Of a DNA stretch of 64,000 nt, positions 24,121 to 35,847 are shown piece after piece; positions within the stretch are counted from its first letter, which is position 1, and each line of letters opens with the position of its first letter. The position numbers and the translations under genes were made by a program. This DNA comes from Ceratodon purpureus. Lineage: Eukaryota > Streptophyta > Bryopsida > Pseudoditrichales > Ditrichaceae. The notes below the pieces were generated by a model that saw only the letters and a program-made list of their open reading frames with translations, ran no database searches and had not been told where the DNA came from. The DNA lies in the NCBI GenBank assembly GCA_014871385.1, contig CM026428.1, forward strand, positions 8,848,772-8,912,771. Direction: 5' to 3'.

Positions 24121-26055
24121 ATGGCTGCTTCAGGGCTTGTCATGTTTCCGGCTGAGGCCTGTTCACCGGCGGGGCTTCTCAGGAGTGCGTCAGTGGAGGC
24201 CATACAAATTTACCTTACAACACTGGGCTCCGACGCTGCCATCCCTATGCGTGTCCTGAGTTCCGACACCATTGCGTCGGTGAAAATGCGGATCCAGGCA
24301 TACAAGGGTTTCTACACCAAGCAGCAAAGGCTTGTGTATGGAGGACGAGAGCTTACTCGTGATGATCGTCTAATCAAGGATTACGGTGTGTCCGACGGTG
24401 AAAAGCTTCATCTCGTTCTGCATCTCAGTGATATTGTTGATGTTACTGTCACGACCAATGATGGGAGAGAGTACGTTTTTAAAGTAGAGCGGAGTCGTTG
24501 TGTTCGCGACCTGAAGCAGCGTATCTCTGAGAAAGAAGGAGGTTTAGCTCTGGAATCCCAGCAATTGGTTCTCCGCGGACAGAACTTAGAAGATCAAAGA
24601 CGCATTGACGAAATATGTGAGGACGATGCTGTGGTACATCTTGTTTTACGGCGATCGTCGAAGGTGCGGACTAGGATTGTTGGCAAGGATATGGAACTCT
24701 CAGTAACGGCTGATGAGCTACTTTTTCCAAAAGAGAAGACACCCTCAGACGTTGCTGCAGAGGTCTTTCCTACAGATCAGCCTAAGTACACCATTCCTCA
24801 TCGTCAATCAAGCTATAACTTCAAGAATGGAGTTAGTAAGAACGAGGTAAAGTCCTTAAACGTTCTGGAGCCAGCCTGTGGAATTTTGCGGTATCAGGTT
24901 TCAGATGTCTTGAGCGACATACTTGAGGAGGCGAAGGCTGGCCTTCAGGGAGGTTATGCGCCCGCTTTGGCATCGGAAGGATCGGGCGGAGCGTATTTTC
25001 TGAAAAATTCTTACGGTGTAGATAATGTTGCCATTTTTAAGCCCGTCGATGAGGAGCCACTGGGAATAAACAATCCCCGTGGTTTTACCAAAATTCCAAG
25101 GGTGGCAAGTAGCGAAGGTCTTAAGAAAGGTACGAGAGTAGGAGAGGGAGCCATGCGTGAAGTTGCTGCATATTTGCTAGATCACCCAAAAGAAGGTCGC
25201 AGGTCTTCTTTCAGGAAACATCCAACAGGTTTTGCCGGTGTGCCGCCTACGATGATGGTACGTTGTGCACATGAAGCTTTCCATTACTCGGATGACTCTT
25301 GGGATGTTCAGAAGAAGGCGAAGCTCGGTTCTTTTCAGCAGTTTGTGCGGGCCTTCGGCAGCTGTGAAGACATGGGGTGTGCAAATTTTGATGTAGAAGA
25401 AGTGCACAAGATTGCCGTCCTCGACATGAGACTGGCCAACACTGACAGGAATGGCGGAAACATCTTGGTCTGCAGGGACGAGAACAACGCCTTGAAGCTT
25501 GTTCCAATTGATCATGGATACTGCTTACCCGAGAAGGTAACGACTTGCACTGTAAACTCCTGACTTTACAAGTGTCTTTTCAGGACTGTACACAGATGTG
25601 ATCTTTTGACTTCTGTTGTCCTGACTTTAACTTCTCGGTGGTGAAGTTCCTTGTCTAAATGATCTGGACCGTCTGTGCAGTTTGAAGATGTTACATTCGA
25701 GTGGATCTATTGGTCGCAAGCGGAGGCAGCTTTCTCCTCCTCTACTTTGAAGTACATCGAGTCTTTGAATGCAGAGGAGGACATTGCGCTTCTCCAGAAG
25801 CATGGATGGTCTATGCGAACCGCTTGTAAAAGAGTATTTCGGTTGTCCACAATGCTTCTGAAGAAAGGTGCGGCTGCAGGCTTGACGCCTTTTATGATCG
25901 GATCCATGATGTGTCGTGAAACCCTTTACAAGAAATCACCCATCGAAGAAATGATCGAGGAGGTTGAACACGAACTGCCGCCAACTGCCACTGAGCGTGA
26001 CTTTCTGGCTGAAATGTCATTTGTGATGGATAGACATATCGATATGGCAAAATGA
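24121..26055 (+). CDS. PI4KG: Phosphatidylinositol 4-kinase gamma (ubiquitin-domain kinase)
   Basis: Two exons, 24121-25536 and 25681-26055, join in phase 0 at a GT-AG intron of 144 bases and encode 596 aa from ATG 24121. Residues about 27-100 and 105-178 are two ubiquitin-like domains. The PI3/4-kinase catalytic domain occupies about 270-590. It has a Gly-rich GSGGAYFL segment, the ATP-binding Lys in VAIFKPVDEEP (about 306), the catalytic-loop DMRLANTDRNGGNIL (about 435-449) and the metal-binding DHG (about 464-466). This layout is that of plant type II PI4K gamma proteins. Arabidopsis members of this class were reported to act as protein kinases that bind ubiquitin-pathway partners, with weak or no lipid kinase activity. 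All key motifs are present, so the gene looks functional. Cytosolic, possibly nuclear; no signal peptide. Confidence 0.93.
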
Positions 26056-26997
26056 AGAAAATATGTAGATGAGTGTAATTGTATGTGTAGTTGGACGTTA
26101 CTGATAGTCTTTTGAAGACCTGACTTCAAACCCCTGACCTCGTTAAACAGTTCAGGATCTTACTATATGTTGTCGAAGACATTGTGCATTCTTTACTCTG
26201 TTCAAATACAGAACTTCCTGACTGACTTTTCAGCAAGGTATACTTTGAAAAACCACTGTATATGAAAAAAAAAAGTTTCATTTGTAAGATCGAGTTTTGT
26301 TGTACTCTGTTGTGCACAGTCTGAATGATGTGTTCGATATGAGATGCAGCGATGTGAAAGATTTTATGGTTCATGATAATTGTTTATTTCTTATCCATCT
26401 ACTGCTGCAGGGACTTACAAAACTGATTCGTTCGAATCAAAACAATATACTTGACGAGCCATACCTTGAAGTGGAAAGTAAATATGATTTGGGGATATAT
26501 ATATTTTTCGAAGTGGTAATCCCACTTTGAAAGTTTTTCACAAACTATCCCTTCACATTTCAAATTGACCCAAACCCTTTGAATAAAGATAAGTTTGTGA
26601 ATTTATTTTCAATTTGTTCTATTACATGTTCTGTGGACAAGTTCCATTACAACAACCATCTTTAAGTAAAAGATACCAATATATGGTATTTTTATTCATT
26701 GGAAATTAAACCTCGTCTAAGTTTGGAGTTCTGCAAATTGTCAAAGCAAGGATCTGCAATCTAATTTGTTTGGAACATTTGAAAGTTGGCCTTTCTTCTG
26801 AATAACAGCGAACAACCTTTACTAATTTATTTTAAAATCTCTCCCTTTCCTTGCATCATTTATCGCCAGTTGAGCAGGGGATAAGCTCAATGCTCTGTCA
26901 TACTTTGTCCTCTTGGGTTTCACAGAAGCCCTCCTTGCACACTCCACAGAACTGATTGGAGCCAGAGTGGGAAAGGCATTCTTAATGATGCATTACT
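26056..26997. other. 3' flank of the PI4K gene
   Basis: This is AT-rich sequence after the PI4K stop with an AATAAA at 26582-26587, a possible poly(A) signal. Short ORFs here lack any sign of selection. Confidence 0.4.
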
Positions 26998-27021
26998 AAT
27001 ACTGCGTTTTAACGCAGTATT
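26998..27021. repeat. Near-perfect palindrome with 11-bp arms
   Basis: AATACTGCGTT (26998-27008) is followed after two bases by its exact reverse complement (27011-27021). It is an isolated cruciform-capable sequence in the spacer, of unknown role. Confidence 0.7.
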
Positions 27022-27372
27022 GTCCGAATTCACACACTCCTAGTCCTGATCTAAACCGTTCCTTCTCTGTGTAGACCCTGTTTCGTAGATTCATCAACAG
27101 CCACCTGCATTTGATCCAGAACAACAACAGTCTCAAAACAAGTTTGTTACATGGAACTGCCACTGAGTTTTCACATCAGAAGTCAGGAGGAGCCAGATGA
27201 CGAGGCAGTGAAACTGGACGTTGACATCGTACTAGTCCTCCAGAGCACATGAACAGAGCGCCTCACGACAATTGTTTCAGCCAGAATCGGAGTAGACGTC
27301 AAAAGATGAGTGTCTTTTGCAATGCTGCAACTTCAATCATAAGCCATGTTCAGAAGATGTGTGTCAGCACTT

Positions 27373-27478
27373 GTGGCGCTGCAGCGCCACCTACAGACTG
27401 CTTTTCTGTAAGTTTTATCCGACGCGGATTTGGCAGATGTCGTAATGGACTGAGGGCTCTCCTGTCACGACATCTGCC
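27373..27478. repeat. Two adjacent inverted repeats (possible structured RNA)
   Basis: GTGGCGCTGCAGCGCCAC (27373-27390) is a perfect 18-bp palindrome. Just after it, GGCAGATGTCGT (27432-27443) is followed after 23 bases by its exact reverse complement (27467-27478). Two perfect dyads within about 105 bases are unusual for this region. The stem is shorter than most plant miRNA precursors, so I do not call a miRNA. Confidence 0.5.
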
Positions 27479-27479
27479 T

Positions 27480-30400
27480 CGATTTGTTCAGGGAAAATTC
27501 AGATAAAGAGGCTTTGATTGGGTTGAGTGCAACGTCACCTCCAGTTTTGCGTGCAGATTTGTTGAGGAGTTGTCACTTTCTAGTGTCTGGACTTTTGAGG
27601 AAGTGGTGTGAATAATTGGGATTGTTGAGTAATACCAATGGCGACAAGTGACTAACCGATGCACACTTGCTACATTCACAGATGAGCTGCAGATCTACAC
27701 GCAGTTGTGCAAAAGCTTACTCCTAGTCACTTTAAGTAAACCCATTTTATCCATGCTGCGTCAAAGCTTACTGCAATGACTAGTCTCACCACAGAAATCT
27801 CTGGCATGTTGTCATTGTAGGCTTGACGACATCTCTGGAAAAACATACCATGCTTGACAGATTTCAACAAGCATGGGATTGAAATTAATGCTTGGTCCCA
27901 TCGATTTGTTGCACAATCTTTCGCATCTGTTAAGTGCGAGAGAGGATGAGAAAAAACAGATATACTCTGGCCGACAAGCAAAAGTCGCCGGGATTCAACG
28001 TCTCATATTAGTGGAAGCAGGAGGGAGCGGAAGAAGAGTTTGCAATTGCCACAAGGCACGCTACTGGCAAAGGCATTGCCTCCACCTCATGCTTGGTGGA
28101 CGGAAAAGAATCCTAGGTGTCCTTGAGTGGTAAGAAGTCTCTACCATGGAGCTTGCCCGGAGCTTGCCCGGTACTCCCTGAAATTTGGGCTTTGATCTCC
28201 ATACTCTATCTCAAAGCATTCCTGTCTTGTCCCAACTCTACACTTTTCTTGTAACTAGAGATGAAGAGGCATATAATAAATGCAATACCAATCTTCCAAA
28301 GCTTTTGCTTTCCGCTGCCTGAAATGTGAAGTGGCCCTCACAGTAATTAAGATCTCATCATCATCGGTTCATGTCTGTACTTCAAGGAGGTATACACTTA
28401 TATTGATAGAAAAAAGGGAATACAAGGGGACCATGGTGTGGTACAAAGTACCGAGCCCGGACACCGTCCTCTAGTATTGTAGTTGGTGGACACCACTGTC
28501 ACCATTGTTGGGCCGTTTGGTAGAATTCTTCAATTAGGTTGAAAAGCACTGCACGCCGTGAACATGAAGTTACCTTTGATGGAACTCACTGAGCAATTTG
28601 TGTGATGCCAGGTTCATGTGACGAGAAGTTCATCTGTTCCGTGGAGGAGAGTGACTCGCCGGGACCAGTGTGTTGATGCAAACATTTAATTGAACTGTAG
28701 TCTTGTCAGTGCTTCTTTAAGTTATTTCTGCCCAGAAAGCAGTTGAAAGTACCATGCGTCCATGGTCATACGACCAATACATTGGTACGACATGTTCGCA
28801 GTGTAGCTATCAATGCGTTGAATGCCTGAAACTTACCTCGAATTCCGAGAAGTGTAAGTTAGTTCTTTTATCGAGAAGAGACGTCAGAAAAGAGGCTCGT
28901 TTCTTCGGCTGCCCGCTTACCGATGCCCTAAAGATGTTCCGATGCGTCCATCTGTAATCTGTGTCAATTGGTCATAAAACTACTTGTGAGGCGAAGCCAT
29001 CTCGTGCACATGCATCATCGCCATGTCCCATCTCAAAATCCCCTGAGCTAGAGCATTTTTAAAATCTGTGGTCCTGTGCTGATTAGAGGGTTCGAATCAT
29101 GATGCGACAGAAATAATTTACATGATTTTACAAAGTAGTAGTGCAGATGAGATTCGCCAATTCGATCATAGAGCAGCCAATCTCACAGGCAACAGCCTTT
29201 CCTTCACAGGACCAGCTTCCCATTCACACAATTGAGAACCTGTCAAGACGGTTGGAATGAGTAGTCGACCGTTTGAGGGTGTTACCTGTGACCGTCCTTA
29301 GTTGTGACCGAGGATCGAGAATCTCATGTGGAATCAATGTCGATACTATGGTATTGAATCAAATCCTTATCTGGAGCTTGCTCTTGCTGGCATTCACTGT
29401 CCCACTTGTCGAGGTTTCTAAAATAAGAACAAGGTTTGGCATGTGTGAGACTTGTCAAAGTCGATACTATATTTGGCTTCCCACTTTGCTTCGCTAAGCT
29501 GCAAAGCAGCAGAAATGGTGTCATTTAGAGACGGAGGAGGGAGTTGGTGCAATGGGGGTAGGTGCTCTGTGACGGTTGGGATGTCTTGCTTGCATCGAGG
29601 AAAGTTTGGGCTCGTCATTGCAGGTTTGAACTTTGGTAAATATAATGTCACATAGTGTTGGTATGAATGACTCCCTAAATTCCATGTTTTTCTCAACTAG
29701 AAGCTCGTAACCGTGACGGCTTTTGTTGACTGTTCCAATTATTTGGCATGCTTTCAAATGACAGATGAGCCTCTTCTTCCTACCATTCAGGGTGTATCTA
29801 TGTGCTCAGACGGTGGCGCTCTTTGCAAGTGATCAGTAAATTATGGCATTTCTACACCTCAAAGCCGGTGGGTTTTAGAAATTAACAGAGCAGCAACATT
29901 CGGTATACGGTATCCATAGCTCGTCAGCAGCAGTGATCACATAAAAACAGCCTCAACGTGCCAAATGGGTCATTACATCTAGTATAACGGTTTAGTTGAA
30001 TACTTCTATCGCCTCCAAATTCACTGAGTGACAAGCGCGATGAGGTGATACAGTAACAAGTTTTCCATCAATAGGTGTGATGCTAATGGACCCATTCAAC
30101 CAGATTTTCATGCCCAACTTGAGTGATCCTGTGCATCTTCACGCCATCCTTCACGTCTGAGGCCAGCCGTGAGCAATTGTAGTCACAATGTATTTCAGAA
30201 CAAATATACAGTGGGATGATTAGGGTTGTTTAGCTAACATTCACTACAGTGATAATCGAATATTTCTGTATTTCTATACTGAGCTCAAGTACAAGAACAA
30301 GACGTGAAACCAGTTACAGTAGCAGTTAATGTACACAGGAAAGCAAAAAGACAGAAAAATGGTGGCAGTGTGCACATGGGAAAGCACATGAAGTGGGTCC

Positions 30401-32519
30401 ATCGTCCTGGAATGACACTACTCGTGTAATTCTCTTCTAGAAGCAGAACTGGGTCACTAGAATTCCATTATTCCGCACTCACTATAAGCTCATGCACATG
30501 ACGCAACTAAGACAGGTTCTCGTCAAAATATCAGACTTCAATTCTACAATTGGAACAGTCTTCGATGGTGGCCTGCATAACATAACTTACATAGAAAAAG
30601 TCCCCATTATTCCAGCTCACCCCAAAAGCCCTCAAAGGCTACTGCATAATAGCGAGGGTATACCAAAGCTTCCAACACCCATCCGCAACATTCTCCTGTT
30701 TTTGTTGAGCTTTTCTTTTACTGAGCAGACAATGGGCTGGTTCAAACTTACACACCCTCCCAGGAGGCCATCTAACTCCACTTCTTGCAGGCTCTCCAAC
30801 GTCATGAGTCTCCAACATCTCCTCTCTCCAACCTGTCCTCAGTGACATGAAATTCGGTCTGCTACTTCCATTTCATCATTGAGTGCTTGCGGGATAAATA
30901 ACAATGAAGATTTAAGTGACATTGAAAGGGGTGTATTTTGAAGTGACAAACCATATTTCGAAGGGCACTGTTCAAAGACTTCAATCTGAAACACTGTCTT
31001 TAACCTTTTTAACCATAGAAACGAAATAATTCATCAAAGAATAGACGGTGGACGGTTGGCAAAGACACCCAATAATAGCCCACACCCTTTGCCTGGCTAC
31101 AGTCATGGCTCAGTTAGAAAAAAGAAAAGAAAAGGGTGAGCTCAGCTACACAGGAAAGAGAAAAAGAGAACTCAGGTGAAGAATACCAAGTCCAGGGTGA
31201 TCCGAGTCACCAGCACCTTTGGACCGTTGTCCTGAAATGAAGCCAAGCTCAACATGTCATGCATGGACTCATGGAGCCAACAGATGGGCCCCTATCCGCC
31301 CACCTCGGAGGCTTCTCTCCAAGTTCCTGCAGCACCATCTCATCACTCTCGATATACTCGCCGAAAGCTCCTCTCTTGTGTCTTCTGCAAGGATGTCATC
31401 TGCCTACTCAGGTAGTCCTTCTGAGCTGACTGATCAGATCGCATGCTGGAGTAGTTACACTAGTAGTTTTTTCAACAGAATATCATGCTAACTTATGCCT
31501 CGGAGGAAAAAGCAATGTTCACTTTAATCGATGTGACACTTGTTCTGGTCTGCTGAGCCGAGCGGCTGGTTGCCGTCTTTGGAATGATTCGGATAGTTGG
31601 TTTTTGCTTTCGGATTGAGTTGCCTTGCCATCGAGTGCTTGAAGCAGAAGTTGATTGTCGCTTGTTCTAGATGTGAGGAGATGAGCTGGAAAACGCGAAT
31701 CCAGTGATTGTCGAAGTTCGCTTGGATGCGGTTTTGGAGGAGTTCGTGTAGGAGTTTTAGCTCCGACGTCTCTTCTCTGAGCTCAGCTTTCGGATATGGT
31801 ATGTATGTGCTGGCTTAATTCTCCTCCTTTGTTCATTTAGTTTCTAGTTGAAATCATGAGTACTAGTCTTTGTTCATTGCGTTGGATCATTCATTTATTG
31901 GCCGTCAGCTTTGATCGGATTCTAGTAAATCTTCAGCTTTGAGAAGCTTTAGAACTGTGTAGAGAGTGAGTGATTGAGTGTGTGAGTGGGTAGTTGCGGT
32001 AGAGATGGGTTGGTAGCGCATCCGTTCATGGTGATTCCTAACCCACTTGAAGGTGAATCTTCATGCTCCTGAGTTATTTTCCTTTCACGTATGTCAAACT
32101 TGTGAGTAATTCGGTGCTGGGAGTTCCGAAGCGTAGAATATAAGCCAGGATTTTCCTTTCAAGTACGGCAATCGCCGACCCCACGGTTCTTTGAGAATTC
32201 GGGTTGATCATTGGTTCTGAGTTCGCGTTAGCGTGTACGCCGCAGTTTCGATGATCTGTCTAATGTTCACATCCGAATCTTTATGTCCTTATTCCGCAGT
32301 TTTTTCATTGTTGCGGAAATGACGCCCTACTTCGAGAAGATTGAACTCGGATTAATATTGGTCGTGGGACTTCCAGCTGGGTCGTAGTTTGAATTCGTGG
32401 CGCGCTCTCAACAGGAACTATTTTTTAGCCTGGTGACCCTTTCAGTGTTGAAGCTGACGCGCATGTCGGAATCGACAAGAAGTGCGGCTGTCTAGCGGAT
32501 TCATCACAATCCAGTAATC
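27480..32519. other. Long spacer, no confident gene
   Basis: About 5 kb between the PI4K and the oxidase genes. It holds many short ORFs but none with a recognised domain. ATG 29348 opens a 50-codon ORF with a signal-peptide-like start (see its own entry). A tRNA-like B-box sequence sits at 29089-29098 without a full tRNA fold. The last 700 bases or so before 32520 are probably the promoter and leader of the oxidase gene. Confidence 0.4.
29348..29500 (+). CDS. Hypothetical small secreted peptide (weak)
   Basis: A 50-codon ORF from ATG 29348 begins with MVLNQILIWSLLLLAFTVPL, which resembles a secretory signal peptide, and continues with a short segment containing a CETC pair. A second frame just downstream (about 29512-29655) is rich in Cys and Gly and could be joined by splicing at AAGGTTTGG near 29434. 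I do not recognise a family. It may equally be a chance ORF in a spacer. Confidence 0.15.
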
Positions 32520-35253
32520 ATGTCGAAGGGGGTGAGGTCGGCAAGAATACACCCGGAGCAGCGATGGCGCTGGATGCGTGCAACGACAATCCTTGTAATA
32601 CTTTCGTGTTTTGTCTCATCGCAAGGAGTGCGGGGACAAGATTTGGGAACATGGCAGTTACTGCTGGAAAACGCTGGAATCGCCTCGATGCATACTGCAT
32701 TAACTCACTTCGGCACTTTGGTAATGATTGACAGAACTGACATTGGCGCATCACAGATCAATTTGCCTCGTAAGTATTCTCTATTGCCATGTGAATTCAA
32801 GCCATTCATGAAATGAATTTGTTTTTGGCGAAGTAGTTGATGTGGATTTGCATTGGGATATGATGTTTGATTAGGTCATTTTGATTGCTCGCTCTTGCCG
32901 CAAATTGCATATGATTGTGAATCCCTGGAAATACGAGAAGGCGCTTTCAGTCGTGCGATCTTGTACTCGGTCCATAATTAGTGAGCTGCTCAACGGTTAT
33001 TGAAGTACCTGTGAGTTTTAGGACATATTATTACCTAGTTACACGAAAAATGACCCCTGTCATGTAGTACAGAAATTGGATTTCTGTCTCTTCTTAGAGT
33101 AGACAAATTGCAGCATTGGGGGCGTTTTGATTCCGTGCAGAGGCTCGTTATCAGAGAGGAGTAACTCGTTTGGGGTCATGTGCTTGGTACAGTTTTAAGG
33201 ATTGTACCCACATGCGTATTTTCTCTGACCTTGTTCCTGATGATAGTGTTCCTTTGCAGCGGGCGTCTGTAGGGATAGTGATGATCTGGTCCTTAAGCAC
33301 GATTGCACTGCGCATTCTGTGCTTTACGACCCTGGTACCAATACCGTCAGGCCTCTTTTCTTGCAAACTGATCCTTGGTGCTCGTCTGGCCAATTCATGC
33401 CTGATGGCACACTGATGCAAACTGGTGGCGACTTTGATGGTGTTAGGAAAATCAGGTGAGTAGGGTATCCTAGCCTGTTGAATCTTTCCTATTTTTGACA
33501 CCAGAAGTGGACTGCCCTTTCTCATGATCTTATCTTATCTAAGAAGGTGATGTTTGTGAAATGCAGGACATTTGTGCCGTGTGACCCTACTGGTACCTGT
33601 GACTGGGTGGAATCAACCACCACAGAGCTTCAATCAGGGCGATGGTACTCAACGAACCAACTTCTTCCGGACGGCCGTCAAATCATCTTTGGTGGCCGTT
33701 CAGCGTTCAATCTGGAATTCATACCTCCAAACGCCAATGGGCCCCTTTACTTCCCCTTCCTTAACGCCACCAACGACGACCAGAATGACAACCTCTACCC
33801 TTACGTGCATCTGCTTCCGAGTGGAAACCTCTTTGTTTTTGCAAACAGGGATTCTATCGAGTACAACTACTTGACAGACACGGTAGTGAGGGCGTTTCCA
33901 CAGATTCCAGGAGAGCCACGAAATTACCCTTCGGCGGGATCATCAGTAATGCTACCACTTCTGGGTTCGAATAATTTTTCCGTGGTGGAGATACTCGTGT
34001 GTGGTGGTGCACAGTATGGAGCGTACCTTAACTCTGCGGCGCAAATGCCATGCTCCTCAACGTGTGGACGGATGGTTGTCAGCGACCCAACCCCCACTTG
34101 GGACATGACCGATGTCATGCCCTTTCCGAGATGCATGGGTGACATGATCCTGCTCCCAACTCGAGATGTTATGATCATCAATGGAGCTCAACAAGGTACA
34201 CGGCACTCACTCTCTTTTGTACCTGCATGCATCGTTTAGAGCTTAACCTAAGTCATGAAGCTGTTGAGATTTCAATATCACTCTGAAAGCAGTAGGTGCT
34301 GGAGCTTGTCACTCTCTGTGTACGTTCCGTAGTTAGTGTTCTAGATCTACATAATAGGCAAACTGAGTGATTTCTTGAGATTTCTTTCTGTCGATGATTG
34401 CATAATTGATGTTGCATTTACTTGGGTTGTTGGTACGTTGTTGTAGAAAGGGATGTAGAAATCTGACCTTCGGATTTGTTTCATGAATTTCAGGGTCTCA
34501 AGGATGGACAAACGCTATCAACCCCGCATTCAGCCCTGTTTTATATTATACTTACGCTAGTCCTGGGTATCGAATGCTCCCTATGGCGCCCACTACTATT
34601 GCTCGCATGTACCACTCGACAGCCAATCTAATGCAGGTTAGTTTCGGGTTCGCACGTTCTCCTCATTATCTATAAAACCTACTTGATGTCTGAATCAACA
34701 TCATTCATACGTCTTTTTAACCGACAGGCCATTCAACTGAAAACAATCCAGCCACCTTCACTCATGATGCCTGAACTCTAACGATGCAACGCTTGGCGTT
34801 TTACAGGATGGAAGGATCTTCATAGCTGGGAGTAACCCTCACCAGTTCTACGTGTTCAATTCCGATTACCCAACCGAGTTGAGAGTGGAGAGCTTTTCTC
34901 CCCCTTATCTCAGCGCTTCCAATGATCTAGAAAGGCCGACCATCACGGTTGCCCCCCAGCAAATCACGTACAATGTTCCGTTCACCGTCACCCTCTCGGT
35001 TCCTGTGGCATTGACAACCACCGTGGAACTCAACCTCGTGAGCGCCCCCTACTCCACCCACTCTTACCAACAAGGCCAACGCCTCGTCAGCCTCGCAGTA
35101 GCTGCCCCTATTCAAGTCGCCCTTGCGAGTGTGTACCAGGTCACTGCCACTGCCCCCCGCGGCCCCACTCTAGCGCCTCCGGGGTACTACATGCTCTTCG
35201 CTGTGAACCGTGCCATTCCCAGCAAGGCTATTTGGATCCTCGTGTCCAGTTGA
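32520..35253 (+). CDS. Secreted glyoxal oxidase-type copper-radical oxidase
   Basis: Five exons, 32520-32769, 33260-33455, 33567-34195, 34494-34636 and 34807-35253, join in frame through GT-AG introns into 554 aa. The N-terminus has a hydrophobic signal segment (ATTILVILSCFVSS). Met19 at 32574 is an alternative start that gives a more usual signal peptide. The body is a Kelch-like beta-propeller of the glyoxal oxidase N family with a C-terminal DUF1929 Ig-like domain. Candidate copper and cofactor residues are the Cys of DPWCSSGQF, the Tyr of GRWYSTNQ, the Tyr-His of ARMYHSTAN and the His of PYSTHSY, matching the Cys-Tyr cofactor, axial Tyr and two His of galactose/glyoxal oxidases. The enzyme oxidises small aldehydes or alcohols to give hydrogen peroxide outside the cell. 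Exact substrate unknown. It is tail to tail with the Pol IV/V gene. Confidence 0.92.
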
Positions 35254-35632
35254 TTCCTCGACTGCGTTCATGACCATCTCTCCTTCTCCATCTAAGATAA
35301 TGCGTCAACAAGGGCGCATCTGACCTTGCAGCACATGAACTCGGGCTCTGCAACCACTTGTTGCTGGTCGCTGGGCTTATGGTACCTGTTGGTTGGGAAA
35401 GGTGTTCATCACACGGACAATGAGATCAAACTTTTTGACGGTGTTGGATGGGTAGGAGTGTGAGCTATCGTTCATACGACTTAAGGATATGCAGTGTGGG
35501 ACAGAGATGGGGAAACACTGACGTCACTCTAAACGAGTTTCAAAACTGCACTCAAGCGAGTTCCAAAGTGTACAGATTTGACTTGGGCCCAGAGAAAATC
35601 TCATGGGCCTGCATTTAATCATAATAAATGTG

Positions 35633-35638
35633 TCTTCG
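35633..35638 (+). terminator. Possible poly(A) signal AATAAA
   Basis: An AATAAA lies 380 bases after the oxidase stop and about 210 bases before the convergent Pol IV/V stop codon. It is a plausible end signal for the oxidase transcript. The two convergent 3' UTRs may overlap. Confidence 0.35.
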
Positions 35639-35847
35639 CTCCATCCACATGAAAAGTCTCACATTCCATTTATGTACAGAGATAACTAAGCATAGTCGGT
35701 TGTTTGCCTCATTTCTTATTACCTCCGCTGAGCGTTGATTTCAACTGTAAATATTTTAACCCTTACTTCAGCCATCGATAGTGCTTCCATGCCTGTGTTG
35801 TGGAGGGAAGTTATTAAAAAATGTGTTTTCCACTGTGGACCATCTCC

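Noticed and set aside
29043..29100. tRNA gene suggested by GAGCTAGAGC and GGTTCGAATC
   Set aside because: The B box is good, but acceptor and anticodon stems do not pair into a cloverleaf. It may be a decayed tRNA-like repeat.
31219..31491. Possible coding exon on either strand
   Set aside because: Several frames are open and moderately protein-like (for example minus-strand REELSASISRVMRWC), but none continues across splice sites or matches a family I know.
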